Below the pieces are notes generated by a model. That model did not search any database, was not told where the DNA came from, and saw only the letters and a list, made by a program, of their open reading frames with translations. Below are positions 49,579 to 59,230 of a stretch of 64,000 bases of DNA, in pieces (position 1 is the first letter of the stretch; every line of letters starts with the position of its first letter). Both the position numbers and the translations under genes were made by a program. The stretch comes from Micrococcales bacterium 31B (lineage in GTDB: Bacteria > Actinomycetota > Actinomycetes > Actinomycetales > Dermabacteraceae): the NCBI GenBank assembly GCA_022803075.1, contig JAFFTF010000002.1:164090-228089 (forward strand), written 5' to 3'.

Positions 49579-50423
49579 TATTTGCTCCTGCCTGGGCCGG
49601 TTGGCGCCTGCCAGCGCCCGCCCGCCCGTTCCTCGGGGCTCGCCGCGGTGGCGCCCGTCATGATGGCCACTACCTCGGACGCGGTGCGCTCCTGGGGGTC
49701 AATGACACCCACGCGCCTGCCGAGGCGGTGAATGTGAATTCTGTCCGCAATATCAAAGACGTGCTGCATATTGTGGCTGATCAGCACGACAGCGAGCCCG
49801 CGGTCCCGCACGCGTCGAATCAGGTCGAGCACCATGCCGCTCTCGCGCACGCCGAGCGCCGCGGTGGGCTCGTCCATGAAGACGATGCGCTTTGCGAAGG
49901 CGGCCGCCCGCGCCACGGCTACGCCCTGGCGCTGACCGCCGGAGAGGTTTTCGACGGCGACGGTCACGTCGCGCAGCCCGATCTGCAGGTCGCGCATGTA
50001 GTCGCTCGCCTGCCGCAGCATGAACCTCTTGTCGAGGCGGCGAAACACGCTGCCCGCGATGCCGGGCTTGCGCACCTCGCGACCGAGAAAGACATTCGAC
50101 GCAATATCGAGGCCCGGCACCACGGCGAGGTCCTGGTACACCACTTCGATACCGAGGGCCCGGGCGTCCTGCGGCCCCTTGAAATGCACCTCGTGCCCGT
50201 CGAGCACGACGCTGCCCTCATCGGGGGTCAAGGCACCGACCAGTGCCTTGATGAGCGTGGATTTGCCCGCTCCGTTGTCGCCCACGACCGCGAGCACCTC
50301 ACCCGCACGCAGGTGGAAGTCCGCTCCATCGAGTGCGGTCACGTGACCGTAGGTCTTGCGCAGCCCCCGGGCCTCGAGCACGACCTCCTGGGGGGCGCGG
50401 TGGCCGGTTTCGGATGCATTCAT
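49578..50423 (-). CDS. Sugar ABC importer ATP-binding protein, single domain (FrcA-like)
   Basis: A 281-residue single ABC domain: Walker A GDNGAGKST near residue 49, Q-loop in VVYQDLAVV, signature LSGGQRQGV, Walker B RIVFMDEPTAALG, and the H-loop in LISHNMQHV. Most ribose-type importers use a two-domain ATPase; a single domain is typical of the FrcA group. It overlaps the permease stop by 4 bases (ATGA) and the kinase start by one. Confidence 0.88.
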   Translation of the reverse strand: MNASETGHRAPQEVVLEARGLRKTYGHVTALDGADFHLRAGEVLAVVGDNGAGKSTLIKALVGALTPDEGSVVLDGHEVHFKGPQDARALGIEVVYQDLAVVPGLDIASNVFLGREVRKPGIAGSVFRRLDKRFMLRQASDYMRDLQIGLRDVTVAVENLSGGQRQGVAVARAAAFAKRIVFMDEPTAALGVRESGMVLDLIRRVRDRGLAVVLISHNMQHVFDIADRIHIHRLGRRVGVIDPQERTASEVVAIMTGATAASPEERAGGRWQAPTGPGRSK

Positions 50424-51424
50424 CACTGTGCCTTTCTGCGCGCGAGCTGGTCGATGGCGACCGCGACGATGACGAGCACGCCCGTGGCGACGTCCTGATA
50501 CAGCGAGTCGACACCCGCGAGGGTAAGTCCGTTGCGGAGCACTCCCACGATGAGCACGCCAAGTAGGGTGCCCACCACGCCCCCGCGGCCACCAAACAGC
50601 GAGGTGCCACCGATCACGACCGCCGTGATCGAGTCGAGATTGGCGGTCTGATAGGCGTTCGGGTCGGCGGTGGGGATGCGACCGAGCGCGATCCAGGCCC
50701 CCAGCACGGCGATGCAGCCGGCCGTTACATAGGCCCCGATCAGCACTCGATTGACGCGAAGACCGGTGCGACGGGCCGCCTCGATGTTGCCGCCCACGCT
50801 GTAAATATTGCGCCCCCACTTGGTTTGGGTGAGGGCGTACCAGGCCACCGCGTAGGCAATGATCAGTAGGAACACCCCGTAGGGCACCAGGATCGTGCCC
50901 AACTTGACGTAGTCCCCGAGGAACGTGAGCGGGCCCTTCGGAGCGTTGTACGTCACCGAGCCCGCAACGAGTTTCGCGAGCGCCGTGAGGGCCGTGAACG
51001 TGCCGAGGGTGACGATGAAAGGCGGGAGGTTAATGCGTGCCACCAACCACCCGTTGACGAGCCCGATAACCACACACGTTGCGAGTGCCACGAGGAATCC
51101 CACGGCCAGCCCGTGCGAGAGCGTCAGCTTCACAGCGACCACCGTGCCGAGCACACTGAGCGCACCGATGGAAAGGTCGATGCCCGCCGTCAAGATGATG
51201 ATCGTTTGCGCAATCGCGAGGACCCCCACCACCATCGACTGCTGCAAGATCAGCGAAATATTGTAGGGCGCGAAATAGCCGGGGTTGATGATGCCAAATA
51301 CGATCAGGGCTATCACCAATGCCAACGCGGGACCAATCGCGGGGCGACGAAAAATGTCGCGAACGCGTTGGCCCGCGGTGAGCGCGGGAGGCTTGTCGTC
51401 AAGGACGGGAGCAGCCACGTTCAT
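50423..51424 (-). CDS. Sugar ABC importer permease (RbsC/FrcC-like)
   Basis: A 333-residue permease of the ribose/xylose/fructose type with about ten hydrophobic segments. [38 protein letters not shown] and AVVIGGTSLFGGRGGVVGTLLG are family hallmarks. The ATG at 51424 overlaps the binding-protein stop (ATGA) and is preferred over a TTG three codons upstream. It forms an importer with its two neighbours. Confidence 0.9.
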   Translation of the reverse strand: MNVAAPVLDDKPPALTAGQRVRDIFRRPAIGPALALVIALIVFGIINPGYFAPYNISLILQQSMVVGVLAIAQTIIILTAGIDLSIGALSVLGTVVAVKLTLSHGLAVGFLVALATCVVIGLVNGWLVARINLPPFIVTLGTFTALTALAKLVAGSVTYNAPKGPLTFLGDYVKLGTILVPYGVFLLIIAYAVAWYALTQTKWGRNIYSVGGNIEAARRTGLRVNRVLIGAYVTAGCIAVLGAWIALGRIPTADPNAYQTANLDSITAVVIGGTSLFGGRGGVVGTLLGVLIVGVLRNGLTLAGVDSLYQDVATGVLVIVAVAIDQLARRKAQ

Positions 51425-52431
51425 CCCCAGCAATTCTCGAGGCCCCAGGTGGAATCCTGGGATTCGAGGCCGTCGACGGGCTTATCGGTGATGAGTTGCG
51501 AGCCGGTGTCGATGAATCCGCTCGGCTTGGTGCCATCGGCCGCGTACTTCACGACCGCGTCGACGCCCTGGGTCGCCATCTTGGCGGGGAACTGCATCAC
51601 CGTGGCTCCCACCTGGCCGTCCTTCACCGCCTGGACGCCCGCGCACGAGCCGTCGATGGAGCCCACGACCACCTTGTCTTTGATGCCGGCCTGATCGAGC
51701 GCCTGCACCACGCCGCGCGACATGGGTTCGTTCATGGTGTAGAAGACATTGACGTCGGGGTGTGCCTGCACCAGGTTCTGTGCGGCGCTGAGGGCCTTGG
51801 CCTGGTCGCCGTTGGCGTCTGCCGTGCCCACGATGGCCGGGTCGTCCACACCGCTCAGGCCGAACCCCTCGATGAAGCCGTTCTTGCGATCGTTGTCGAC
51901 GGTGGTGCCGGGAGTGCCATTCATGAGCAACACCTTGGCGTCGCCGTCTCCGAACGTGGCCTTGACCCACTTGCCCTGCAACACGCCGGCCTGCTTGTTG
52001 TCGGTTGCGAGCGTCGCGTCCACGGCGTCGGCGGGTTCGGTTGCCGTGTCGAGCGCGATCACGACAACGCCCTGGTCGCGAGCCTTCTTGATGGCGTCGA
52101 TGATGCCGCTCGAACTATTGGGCGTGATCAGGATGCCTTTGACCCCCTGGGCCACCATGTTCTCGATCGCGGCGACCTGCGCATCGTTGTCGCCGTCGAA
52201 CTTGCCCGCCGCAGAGATCAGGGTGGCGCCCTTCGCCGTGGCTTCCTTTTGCGCCTCTTCTTTGAGCTTGACGAAATACGGGTTCGAGTCGGTCTTGGTA
52301 ATGAGGCCGACCTTCACCTCGCCGCCCCCGCCGCCGGCGCCGCCCGAGTCGCCTCCGCAGGCCGTGAGGCCGCCGAGCGCCAAGAGGGCGGCGGTTGAAA
52401 CAGCGAGTACCCGTGTCGTGAAGTTGGCCAT
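51421..52431 (-). CDS. Sugar-binding lipoprotein (FrcB/RbsB-like)
   Basis: A 336-residue periplasmic-binding-protein-like lipoprotein with lipobox GGLTAC followed by a Gly-rich linker. The type I binding fold shows NPYFVKLKEEAQKEA, GVKGILITPNSSSGIIDAIKKA and NGTPGTTVDNDRKNGF, like fructose- and ribose-binding proteins. The ATG at 52431 follows AGGAG; an upstream in-frame extension is not signal-like. First gene of the second importer operon, separated from the dehydrogenase gene by a terminator. Confidence 0.9.
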   Translation of the reverse strand: MANFTTRVLAVSTAALLALGGLTACGGDSGGAGGGGGEVKVGLITKTDSNPYFVKLKEEAQKEATAKGATLISAAGKFDGDNDAQVAAIENMVAQGVKGILITPNSSSGIIDAIKKARDQGVVVIALDTATEPADAVDATLATDNKQAGVLQGKWVKATFGDGDAKVLLMNGTPGTTVDNDRKNGFIEGFGLSGVDDPAIVGTADANGDQAKALSAAQNLVQAHPDVNVFYTMNEPMSRGVVQALDQAGIKDKVVVGSIDGSCAGVQAVKDGQVGATVMQFPAKMATQGVDAVVKYAADGTKPSGFIDTGSQLITDKPVDGLESQDSTWGLENCWG

Positions 52432-52560
52432 TGAAATCACTCCTATGTGTGAGGCGTGCACCTGCGACGCATCGTTGCGCCGCCGGCAGTTAGTTTTGCA
52501 CGCTGGTTTTCGCGGCGACAGACGGCGACCACATAGTGAGCCGCGCCACAACGCGCGGCC

Positions 52561-52608
52561 ACACGCGAGGAGGGCCGACGGCATCAGCCGTCGACCCTCG
52601 TCGCGTGT
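52561..52608 (-). terminator. Terminator hairpin between the two sugar operons
   Basis: Long imperfect stem with arms starting ACACGCGAGGAGGGC and ending CTCGTCGCGTGT around an ATCA loop, 11 bases after the dehydrogenase stop codon. It likely ends or attenuates the first operon before the second importer genes. Confidence 0.75.
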
Positions 52609-52618
52609 TAGGTAATGA

Positions 52619-53362
52619 CTAGATCATCGTGTAGCCGCCGTCGAGCAGCATGTTGGAGCCGGTCACCATGGCCGCATCGTCGCTCGCGAGGTAGGCGATC
52701 ATGGCGGCGACCTCCTCGGGCTGTGCGAAGCGACCCACGGGAATCTCGCGCTTCGCCTTCTCACCCTTTTCACCCGCCCACGCGGCCTTGCCCAGGGCCG
52801 TTTCCACGACCGTCGGCGACACGGCATTCACCGTGACGCCAGCGCGGGCCCATTCCATCGCGAGCACGCGAGTTAACCCCACGACCGCTGCCTTGCTGGC
52901 GCAGTACGCGACGTGCTGATCGAGGCCAATCACCGAGGCCTGCGACGCGAGGTTAATGATGCGACCGTAACCCGCCTTCGTCATGACGGCGCCCGCGGCC
53001 TTCGCCATGAAGAACGTGCCGCTGAGATTCACGTCGAGCGTCTTCTGCCACCGCTCGACGGTGACGTCGAGCGCGGGGTCGAGCAGGGCGATACCCGCCG
53101 AGTTCACGAGAATGTGGGGAGTGCCCACCTTGTCTACCGCCTCCGCGATGACCCGCTCGGCCGCCGAGGCGTCCGTGAGGTCCGCGACGATGCCGTGGTG
53201 GCCGTCGCCCTCCAGGGTCTCGCCGACCTGCAACACGGCGTCCGAGAGATCGACCCCGACAATGGTGGCGCCGCGCGCCGCGAGGTACTGTGCCACGGCG
53301 TTGCCGATGCCGTTGGCGGCTCCCGTGATGACCGCGATCTTGCCGTCGAATAGTGCCTTCAT
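52619..53362 (-). CDS. Short-chain dehydrogenase/reductase (polyol dehydrogenase-like)
   Basis: A 247-residue classical SDR: cofactor motif TGAANGIG at residues 14-21, Asp38 in VGVDLSD favouring NAD(H), NSAGI for NNAG, the catalytic Ser in NLASQASV, and YCASKAA with the Tyr-x3-Lys pair. It starts 6 bases after the binding-protein stop and belongs to the same operon, so it probably oxidises the imported polyol or sugar (GolD/threitol dehydrogenase-like). The substrate is not certain. Confidence 0.88.
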   Translation of the reverse strand: MKALFDGKIAVITGAANGIGNAVAQYLAARGATIVGVDLSDAVLQVGETLEGDGHHGIVADLTDASAAERVIAEAVDKVGTPHILVNSAGIALLDPALDVTVERWQKTLDVNLSGTFFMAKAAGAVMTKAGYGRIINLASQASVIGLDQHVAYCASKAAVVGLTRVLAMEWARAGVTVNAVSPTVVETALGKAAWAGEKGEKAKREIPVGRFAQPEEVAAMIAYLASDDAAMVTGSNMLLDGGYTMI

Positions 53363-53368
53363 ATCGCG

Positions 53369-54430
53369 TTACTTCCCGTCTTGGGTCTGACCCGGCAGGT
53401 TCTCGAAGGCGATGTTGCCCTTGTCGAGGTTGGCCTCGACGAGCGCGGGCACGCTGTCTACGAACGCCTGGCGTTCGGTCACGACGTTCTTCATGGCGTC
53501 CGCCACGTTGTCTTTCGTGATCGCGGGCATGGTGTAAATGGGCTCGGTCGTGGTCAGGGTTTCACCCTTCACGATGCGCTTGGCCACGGCGAGGCCCGTC
53601 GCCAACTCTACCGTTCCGTGCTGCAGCGAGGTGCCGATCATTTCGCCCGACTCGACCGCCTTCAGGCCGTCTTCGATGCCGTCAATGCCGACCACCTTGA
53701 CGTCGGTGATGCCGGCCTCGCGCAGCGCCTGAATGGCGCCGAGCGCCATGTCATCGTTTTGGGCGATGACGCCGTCGATGTCGTTGCCGAACGCCGAGAT
53801 CCAGTTCTTGGTCTTGTTGACGGCCTCGTCGCGCTTCCAGTTGGCCGTGTCTTGGGCGAGCACCTTCACGTCGGGGTTCTGGTCGAGCACCTTCTTGATG
53901 CCTTCGCTGCGGTCGAGTTCGCCCGAGCCGCCGAGGGGGCCCTGCAGGATGACGACGTTGCCCTTGTTGCCGAGGGCTTCCATCATCATGTTCGCCTCTT
54001 GCTCTCCCGCCGCGACGTCGTCGGGCTGGACGTTGCCGTCGAGCTTTTGGTCTTTGAGGCTCGTATTTACTGCAATGACGGGAATCTGGGCGGCCTTCGC
54101 CGATTCCACCTGCGGGGCCAGCGAATCGGCCTGCACGGGAACCACGATGATCGCGTCGACTCCGGCGTTGACGAACTTGTCGAGCTGGTCGGCCTGGGTG
54201 GCGACGTCGCCGCCCGCCGAGTTCCACTGCAGGGTGATGTTGTTGGCCTTGGCGTAGGCGTCCATGCCCTCCTTGCCCTGGGTGATGAACGACGACATGT
54301 CGTACACCGAGACGCCCACGGTGATCGAGTCGGAGTTGGCTGCGGGGTCGCCCGCGCCACAGCCGGAGACTGCCAGCATGGTGCCGGTTGCGATGGCGGC
54401 GACGGTGGCCTTGAACGAGAACTTGCGCAT
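53369..54430 (-). CDS. Sugar/polyol-binding lipoprotein (RbsB-like)
   Basis: A 353-residue lipoprotein with signal [16 protein letters not shown] and lipobox AVSGC. The type I fold shows [36 protein letters not shown] and [18 protein letters not shown], typical of ribose/xylose/erythritol-type binding proteins. Order in this operon: ATPase, permease, binding protein, dehydrogenase. Confidence 0.92.
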   Translation of the reverse strand: MRKFSFKATVAAIATGTMLAVSGCGAGDPAANSDSITVGVSVYDMSSFITQGKEGMDAYAKANNITLQWNSAGGDVATQADQLDKFVNAGVDAIIVVPVQADSLAPQVESAKAAQIPVIAVNTSLKDQKLDGNVQPDDVAAGEQEANMMMEALGNKGNVVILQGPLGGSGELDRSEGIKKVLDQNPDVKVLAQDTANWKRDEAVNKTKNWISAFGNDIDGVIAQNDDMALGAIQALREAGITDVKVVGIDGIEDGLKAVESGEMIGTSLQHGTVELATGLAVAKRIVKGETLTTTEPIYTMPAITKDNVADAMKNVVTERQAFVDSVPALVEANLDKGNIAFENLPGQTQDGK

Positions 54431-54494
54431 GATCTGCTTTCTGATGAGTGTTGGATGCCCGTGCCCGACGGGCGCGGAGGTCTGGTTGTGCCGT

Positions 54495-55487
54495 CTAGCG
54501 GCGGCGTTTGGCGGCCCACACGTCGACCGACACGGCGGCGACGATGAGGATTCCCTTGATGACGCTCTGCCAGTACGAGGGCACCAGCAGCAGGTCGAGG
54601 CCGTTATTGATGGTCTGAATCAGCAGCAGGCCGATGGCCGTGCCCCAGATGGTGCCGCGACCGCCCATGAGGCTGGCGCCGCCGATCACGACGGCCGCGA
54701 TGGCGTCGAGTTCGTAGCCCTGGCCGAGGTCGGGGGCACCCGTGGCGACGCGCGACGAGAGCATGAGGCCCGACAGCCCCGCGAGCACGCCGCTGATGAC
54801 GTACACGGAGAAGGTGATGAGGCGCGTGCGCACACCCGCGATCTCCGCGGCCAGGCTGTTGCCGCCGATGGCGTACACATTGAGGCCGTAGGTCGTGCGG
54901 CGCATGATGATGGCGAACACCACGATCGCGATGATCATGATGAGCACGGGGATGGTGAACGGGCCCACCTGCGTGTTTGCGAATGTGCGGTAGGAGGCGG
55001 GGAGGCCGTTGATGGGCGCGCCGTTGCCGATCACGTAGGCCATGCCCGACGCGAGTGTGAGCATGCCGAGCGTAACGATGAAGGGCGGCACATTAAATCT
55101 GCTGACAATGAAACCGTTCAGCACGCCCGCGAGGAGCCCCGCGAGAATCGCCGCGAGCAGCGGCAGCGCCGGGTTGTCACCCAGGTTCTTGGCCGCCCAC
55201 GCGGCGGCCATGGCGCTCGCCGCGATGACGCTGCCCACCGAGAGGTCGATTCCGCCCGTGAGAATGACGAGGGTCTGGCCCAGCGCGATCAGCGCGAAGG
55301 GTGCCGCCGCCACGAGAATGGTCAGCATGTTGTCGGCGGTGGCGAACCGCGCACTGCGGTAGGCGAAGTACGCGACGATCAGCAGCATCACGACGACCAT
55401 GATGTGCCGGGTGAGTAGGCCCGTGATGATCTCGCGGGGGCTGCGGGAGGCGTGGGTGACCTCGCTCTTGATGCCGGTGATGGTCAT
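54495..55487 (-). CDS. Sugar/polyol ABC importer permease (RbsC-like)
   Basis: A 330-residue permease with about ten hydrophobic segments. Hallmarks are [38 protein letters not shown] and [22 protein letters not shown]. It overlaps the ATPase gene by 4 bases and is followed 64 bases later by the binding-protein gene. Confidence 0.92.
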   Translation of the reverse strand: MTITGIKSEVTHASRSPREIITGLLTRHIMVVVMLLIVAYFAYRSARFATADNMLTILVAAAPFALIALGQTLVILTGGIDLSVGSVIAASAMAAAWAAKNLGDNPALPLLAAILAGLLAGVLNGFIVSRFNVPPFIVTLGMLTLASGMAYVIGNGAPINGLPASYRTFANTQVGPFTIPVLIMIIAIVVFAIIMRRTTYGLNVYAIGGNSLAAEIAGVRTRLITFSVYVISGVLAGLSGLMLSSRVATGAPDLGQGYELDAIAAVVIGGASLMGGRGTIWGTAIGLLLIQTINNGLDLLLVPSYWQSVIKGILIVAAVSVDVWAAKRRR

Positions 55488-57049
55488 CGGGTGTTCTCCT
55501 TGGTGAGGTTCAATGTGGCGGCCCCGAGGCCGGAGGCCAGCCGGAAGATGGAGTCTTGCACGTCGGCGCGAGCGAGGTCGGTGCGAGACAGTTCTCCGGC
55601 CACGCTAAATTCGCGCATCACGAGGGCGCGGTGCGAGAGCGAGAGAATCTCGGGCATATCACTGGACGCCATGATCACGGCCATTCCGCGTTCGGCCAGT
55701 TCCGCGATGATGCGGTAAATCTCGCTGCGCGCCCCGACGTCGACGCCGCGGGTGGGTTCGTCGAGCAGGAGGGCATCGACCCGGTCGGTGAGCCAGCGGC
55801 CAAGCACGACCTTCTGCTGGTTGCCGCCCGAGAGGTTTTCGAGGCGCTGGCCAAGCCCGTTGCTCTTGAGCCGCATGGATTTCATCGCCTCGCCGACGGC
55901 AGCCTTGCGCTTGCCGTCATTGAGCACGCCGCCCGCGGAGAATTTGCGGATCCGGGGCAGGGTGGCATTGTCGAGCACGCTCATCGAGAGGACGGCGCCG
56001 GCCCCCTTGCGGTCTTCCGGCACGATGGCCATGTGGGACGCCATGGCGGCCCGCGGGTCATGTGAGGTGACGGTCTTGCCGTTCATGGTGACGGTGCCGG
56101 AGACGGGCTTGCGAATGCCGTAGATGCACTCGATGAGTTCGGTACGGCCGGCCCCGACGAGGCCCGCGAGCCCCACGATTTCGCCGCGACGCACGGTGAG
56201 GGAGACGGGCTTGGAACCGGGTGCGACGACGAGGTCTTGCACCTCGAGGATCACGTCGTATTGGTGCGGTGGCAGGTCGGGGAACAGGTTTTCGAGCTCG
56301 CGGCCGATCATGGCGGTGACGATTCCGTCGTCGCTGATGCCGCCGATCGCGGAGTCAGTGATGAGTTTGCCGTCGCGCAGCACGATGACCCGGTCGGCCA
56401 TGTTGCGCATTTCTTCCATCTTGTGCGTGGTGAAGAGAATGGCGACGCCCTGGTCGCGCAGGTTGCGCACGATTTCGGCGAGGTGCTCGACCTCGCGTTC
56501 GGCGATGGCACTGGTGGGTTCATCGAGGAGCAGCACGCGCGCGCCGCGGCCGGTGGCCTTGACGATCTCGATGATTTGGCGCATGCCCACGGGCAGCAGG
56601 CCCATGCGGGTGTTGGGGTCGAGGTCGAGGCCGAACTCCCGGAGACGTTCGCGGGCCGCGCGGTGCATGGCGCGGCGATCGAGGAACCCGAGCCGGGTGC
56701 GCAGTTCGCGACCCACGAAAAGGTTCTCGTAGACGGTGAGGTCGGGGATCGAGGCGAGCTCTTGCGGCACGATGGCGACGCCGAGGGCGTTGGCTGCCTT
56801 TGTGCTGCCGGCGTGGAGTTCTTCGCCGCGCACGCTGACGCGACCGGCGACGGGCTTGTATTGGCCCGAGGCAATTTTCATGAGCGTGGACTTACCGGCG
56901 CCGTTCTCGCCCGCGAGTGCCGTGACGGTTCCCGGGGTGAGCGCGAGGTCGATGCCCTTCAGCACCGGTACGCCGCCAAAGGACATTTCTATCCCCTCGC
57001 ATCGCAGCATGACCGCTTCATCGGCTGCATCGATAGGTGGGTGAGGCAC
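55484..57049 (-). CDS. Sugar/polyol ABC importer ATPase, two-domain (RbsA-like)
   Basis: A 521-residue two-domain ATPase. The first half has Walker A GENGAGKST and Walker B VLLLDEPTSAI, with a degenerate signature (LPVGMRQ). The second half has a degenerate Walker A (GLVGAGRTE), signature LSGGNQQ and Walker B ALLLDEPTRGVD, the usual RbsA asymmetry. The GTG at 57049 has AAGGAG upstream; the longer open frame above it is not coding. It leads the operon, downstream of a TGCTCA palindrome that matches one upstream of the SorC-type regulator gene. Confidence 0.92.
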   Translation of the reverse strand: MPHPPIDAADEAVMLRCEGIEMSFGGVPVLKGIDLALTPGTVTALAGENGAGKSTLMKIASGQYKPVAGRVSVRGEELHAGSTKAANALGVAIVPQELASIPDLTVYENLFVGRELRTRLGFLDRRAMHRAARERLREFGLDLDPNTRMGLLPVGMRQIIEIVKATGRGARVLLLDEPTSAIAEREVEHLAEIVRNLRDQGVAILFTTHKMEEMRNMADRVIVLRDGKLITDSAIGGISDDGIVTAMIGRELENLFPDLPPHQYDVILEVQDLVVAPGSKPVSLTVRRGEIVGLAGLVGAGRTELIECIYGIRKPVSGTVTMNGKTVTSHDPRAAMASHMAIVPEDRKGAGAVLSMSVLDNATLPRIRKFSAGGVLNDGKRKAAVGEAMKSMRLKSNGLGQRLENLSGGNQQKVVLGRWLTDRVDALLLDEPTRGVDVGARSEIYRIIAELAERGMAVIMASSDMPEILSLSHRALVMREFSVAGELSRTDLARADVQDSIFRLASGLGAATLNLTKENTR

Positions 57050-57129
57050 ACTGGCTCCTTTGCTGTGCTGTCGCCGACGGTGGCGGGAGCACCAGAGTAT
57101 TGCAGTGTCGCGCAGAATGCAAGCGACTC

Positions 57130-57143
57130 TGCTCACCTGAGCA
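57130..57143 (-). promoter_or_regulatory. Operator palindrome TGCTCA-CC-TGAGCA upstream of the sugar operon
   Basis: A perfect palindrome 81 bases before the ATPase start. The same arms with a different centre occur at 58263-58276 before the SorC-type regulator gene, which makes it a probable site for that regulator. The surrounding 219-base gap (57050-57268) holds no gene. Confidence 0.75.
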
Positions 57144-57268
57144 CAGCACTCATGTGCGCACATTATTATGCAGAATTGATATAGGCACAGAAAAGGGTGG
57201 CCCGGCACCAAATGTGCCAGGCCGCCCACGCGGCGTCCGCCCCTCAACGAGCGGCCACGCGTCAAAAA

Positions 57269-58204
57269 TTAGGTAGAAAGCAGTCGCCGAGCCGTGAACA
57301 CGTCGGTCACGAGGCCCGTCACCAGCGCCGCCGTGAGCACCGCGCGAATGGCGCGCGCCTTGCCCGGCCCACCCGCGATGGCAATGCGCGTGCCGATGCG
57401 CCGAAAGGCCGGCTCGCGAATGGCGATGCAGCGCTCCTCGATGTCGGGGATCAACTCGCCGCTGTCCGTCACGAGCATCGCCGCCACCTCCGCCACCACG
57501 CCTCGAGCCAATAGGCTCTCGCGGTCCTGCTGAGTGAGCGCCGGGTTCACCATCATCAGCGAGTTGGCCGGCTGCCAAGAGCCCACCGCACACAGCGCGA
57601 CCGTGACCGCATCAAAGCGTTCGACGGTTGCCCGCACATCAGGCTGGCGCAGCATGCCCTCCGCGGCCTGCGGGTCACTCATCACGAGCGAACCGTACAG
57701 TGGCCAGGGCGTGACACCCGGGAACGCCGAGAGCGACCTGATCACCTCGAGCCCGGTCTCCTGAATGGGCCCGGCTATGCCCGCCATCTGCACCACTTGC
57801 TTACTGGGCGCGCGCGTGAGCGCCCTGGCCATGACGTTGAGCGTGCGCCCCGAGGTGAGGCCAAGCACGTCTTCGGGGCCAATCAGCTCGTCGAGCAGAC
57901 GCGCCGCGGCGGCGCCGAGCGACTGCTGCGCCTCGGCGTCCGAATCCACCGGCACCTCGACGGCGATGGCATGGTCAAGGCCGAAACGCTGCTTCAACTG
58001 CATCGATAGATCGAGGTCAACGCCCGGAGAACTCACGATCTCGAAGCGGATGATGCCCTTCTCGACCGCCTCCTCCAGCATGCGCCCCACTTTGAAGCGA
58101 CTGAGACCGGTCTCCTCTGCGATTTCGACACGCGACTTACCCTTGACGTAATGCTCGCGGGCGACGTGCGCCAATTGCACCGTAGAGAGCGGGCCGATAG
58201 TCAT
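57269..58204 (-). CDS. SorC/DeoR-type sugar-binding transcriptional regulator
   Basis: A 311-residue regulator. The N-terminal helix-turn-helix (YVKGKSRVEIAEETGLSRFKVGRMLEEA, about residues 20-47) is followed by a sugar-phosphate-binding domain with VLGLTSGRTLNVMARAL, ALCAVGSW and AIAGGPGKARAIRAVL. The ATG at 58204 has an AGAGGA site. Such regulators control sugar-alcohol and sugar operons. It is upstream of, and on the same strand as, the ABC operon; one TGCTCA palindrome lies before each. Confidence 0.9.
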   Translation of the reverse strand: MTIGPLSTVQLAHVAREHYVKGKSRVEIAEETGLSRFKVGRMLEEAVEKGIIRFEIVSSPGVDLDLSMQLKQRFGLDHAIAVEVPVDSDAEAQQSLGAAAARLLDELIGPEDVLGLTSGRTLNVMARALTRAPSKQVVQMAGIAGPIQETGLEVIRSLSAFPGVTPWPLYGSLVMSDPQAAEGMLRQPDVRATVERFDAVTVALCAVGSWQPANSLMMVNPALTQQDRESLLARGVVAEVAAMLVTDSGELIPDIEERCIAIREPAFRRIGTRIAIAGGPGKARAIRAVLTAALVTGLVTDVFTARRLLST

Positions 58205-58262
58205 GTGGATTCCTCTGCTTCTCGCGGCACCGGCGGCCGCTTTGCACATACTAGCGCAGCCT

Positions 58263-58276
58263 TGCTCAAATGAGCA
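58263..58276 (-). promoter_or_regulatory. Operator palindrome TGCTCA-AA-TGAGCA upstream of the regulator gene
   Basis: Perfect 14-bp palindrome 59 bases before the SorC-type regulator start, with identical arms to 57130-57143. It suggests autoregulation. Confidence 0.75.
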
Positions 58277-58332
58277 TAACTTGGCCCGAACTCGTGGTGA
58301 GTTGCCAGGGCTCGCAGGCGTGCGCACAGCAA

Positions 58333-58371
58333 AGCGCCGCCGAACTCGTCCCCGACGAGCGCGACGGCGCT
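58333..58371 (-). terminator. Terminator hairpin after the pdtaR-like gene
   Basis: AGCGCCG pairs with CGGCGCT and, inside, CTCGTC with GACGAG around CCC, 12 bases past the stop codon of the pdtaR-like gene. A short A-run on the plus strand gives the U-run on the transcript. Confidence 0.75.
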
Positions 58372-58383
58372 AAGTGGATGCGA

Positions 58384-59067
58384 CTACTTGTCGCCGCCCA
58401 CCTGAGCGATGACGGCGTCAGCCACCTCACGCATCGTGAGGCGGCGGTCCATCGACGTCTTTTGAATCCAACGGAAAGCGTCGGGCTCCGACAGACCCAT
58501 GCGGGCCATCAGCAGACCTTTCGCGCGATCCACTCGCTTACGCGTCTCGAAGCGCTCCGTGAGGTCGGCGACCTCGTTCGACAGCGACGTGATCTCGGCG
58601 TACCGCGACAGCGCGATCTCAATCGCCGGCAGCAGGTCGTTGGGAGTGAACGGCTTGACCACGTACGCCATCGCACCTGCGTCGCGCGCACGCTCCACGA
58701 GCTCTTGCTGGCTGAACGCGGTCAGCAACACCACGGGGGCAATGTTCTCTTTGCCAATGCGCTCGGCCGCCGAAATGCCGTCGAGGATGGGCATTTTGAC
58801 GTCCATCACCACGAGGTTCGGGCGGTGTTCTTCGGCGGCCTTCACGGCACTCTCGCCGTCGCCCACCTCGGCGACCACGTCGAAGCCGGCCTCGCGCAGG
58901 GTCTCGACGATGTCCATGCGAATCAGGCCTTCGTCCTCAGCAACCACGACGGTGCGGCGGGGACCAGTAGCCACGACGGGGGCCTTGTCGAGGGCGGCCA
59001 AGACCTCATCGGCACTCGCAGGTACCAGGTCTACATCTGTTTGGGGGGTTTCGTCAGTATTCGTCAC
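58384..59067 (-). CDS. pdtaR: ANTAR-domain response regulator (PdtaR-like)
   Basis: A 227-residue two-component regulator that binds RNA. The receiver domain (about residues 38-155) has the acidic pocket VVAEDEG, the phosphorylated Asp89 in VVMDVKMP and Lys in VVKPFTP. The C-terminal ANTAR domain (about 165-222) has KRVDRAKGLLMARMGLSEPDAFRWIQ, the conserved AKGLLM-A-F-R pattern for RNA dyad hairpins. A 35-residue N-terminal extension precedes. The start is a GTG. Its position near pyk matches Rv1626 in Mycobacterium. The partner kinase is not in the window. Confidence 0.92.
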   Translation of the reverse strand: MTNTDETPQTDVDLVPASADEVLAALDKAPVVATGPRRTVVVAEDEGLIRMDIVETLREAGFDVVAEVGDGESAVKAAEEHRPNLVVMDVKMPILDGISAAERIGKENIAPVVLLTAFSQQELVERARDAGAMAYVVKPFTPNDLLPAIEIALSRYAEITSLSNEVADLTERFETRKRVDRAKGLLMARMGLSEPDAFRWIQKTSMDRRLTMREVADAVIAQVGGDK

Positions 59068-59230
59068 TCACCTAGGGTACTTCGAAACGCGCTTCAAGGC
59101 TCGCCGCATATTGATTCCACCGTGGCGACTTGCGGTACGCGGGCCAGGGCCCCAATAGCCGCTCACTCGCCCGGCACCGAATTGAGTCGCGACCTCCATT
59201 CGTGGTAAGTTTTCAAGCGCGCTTGCGCAC

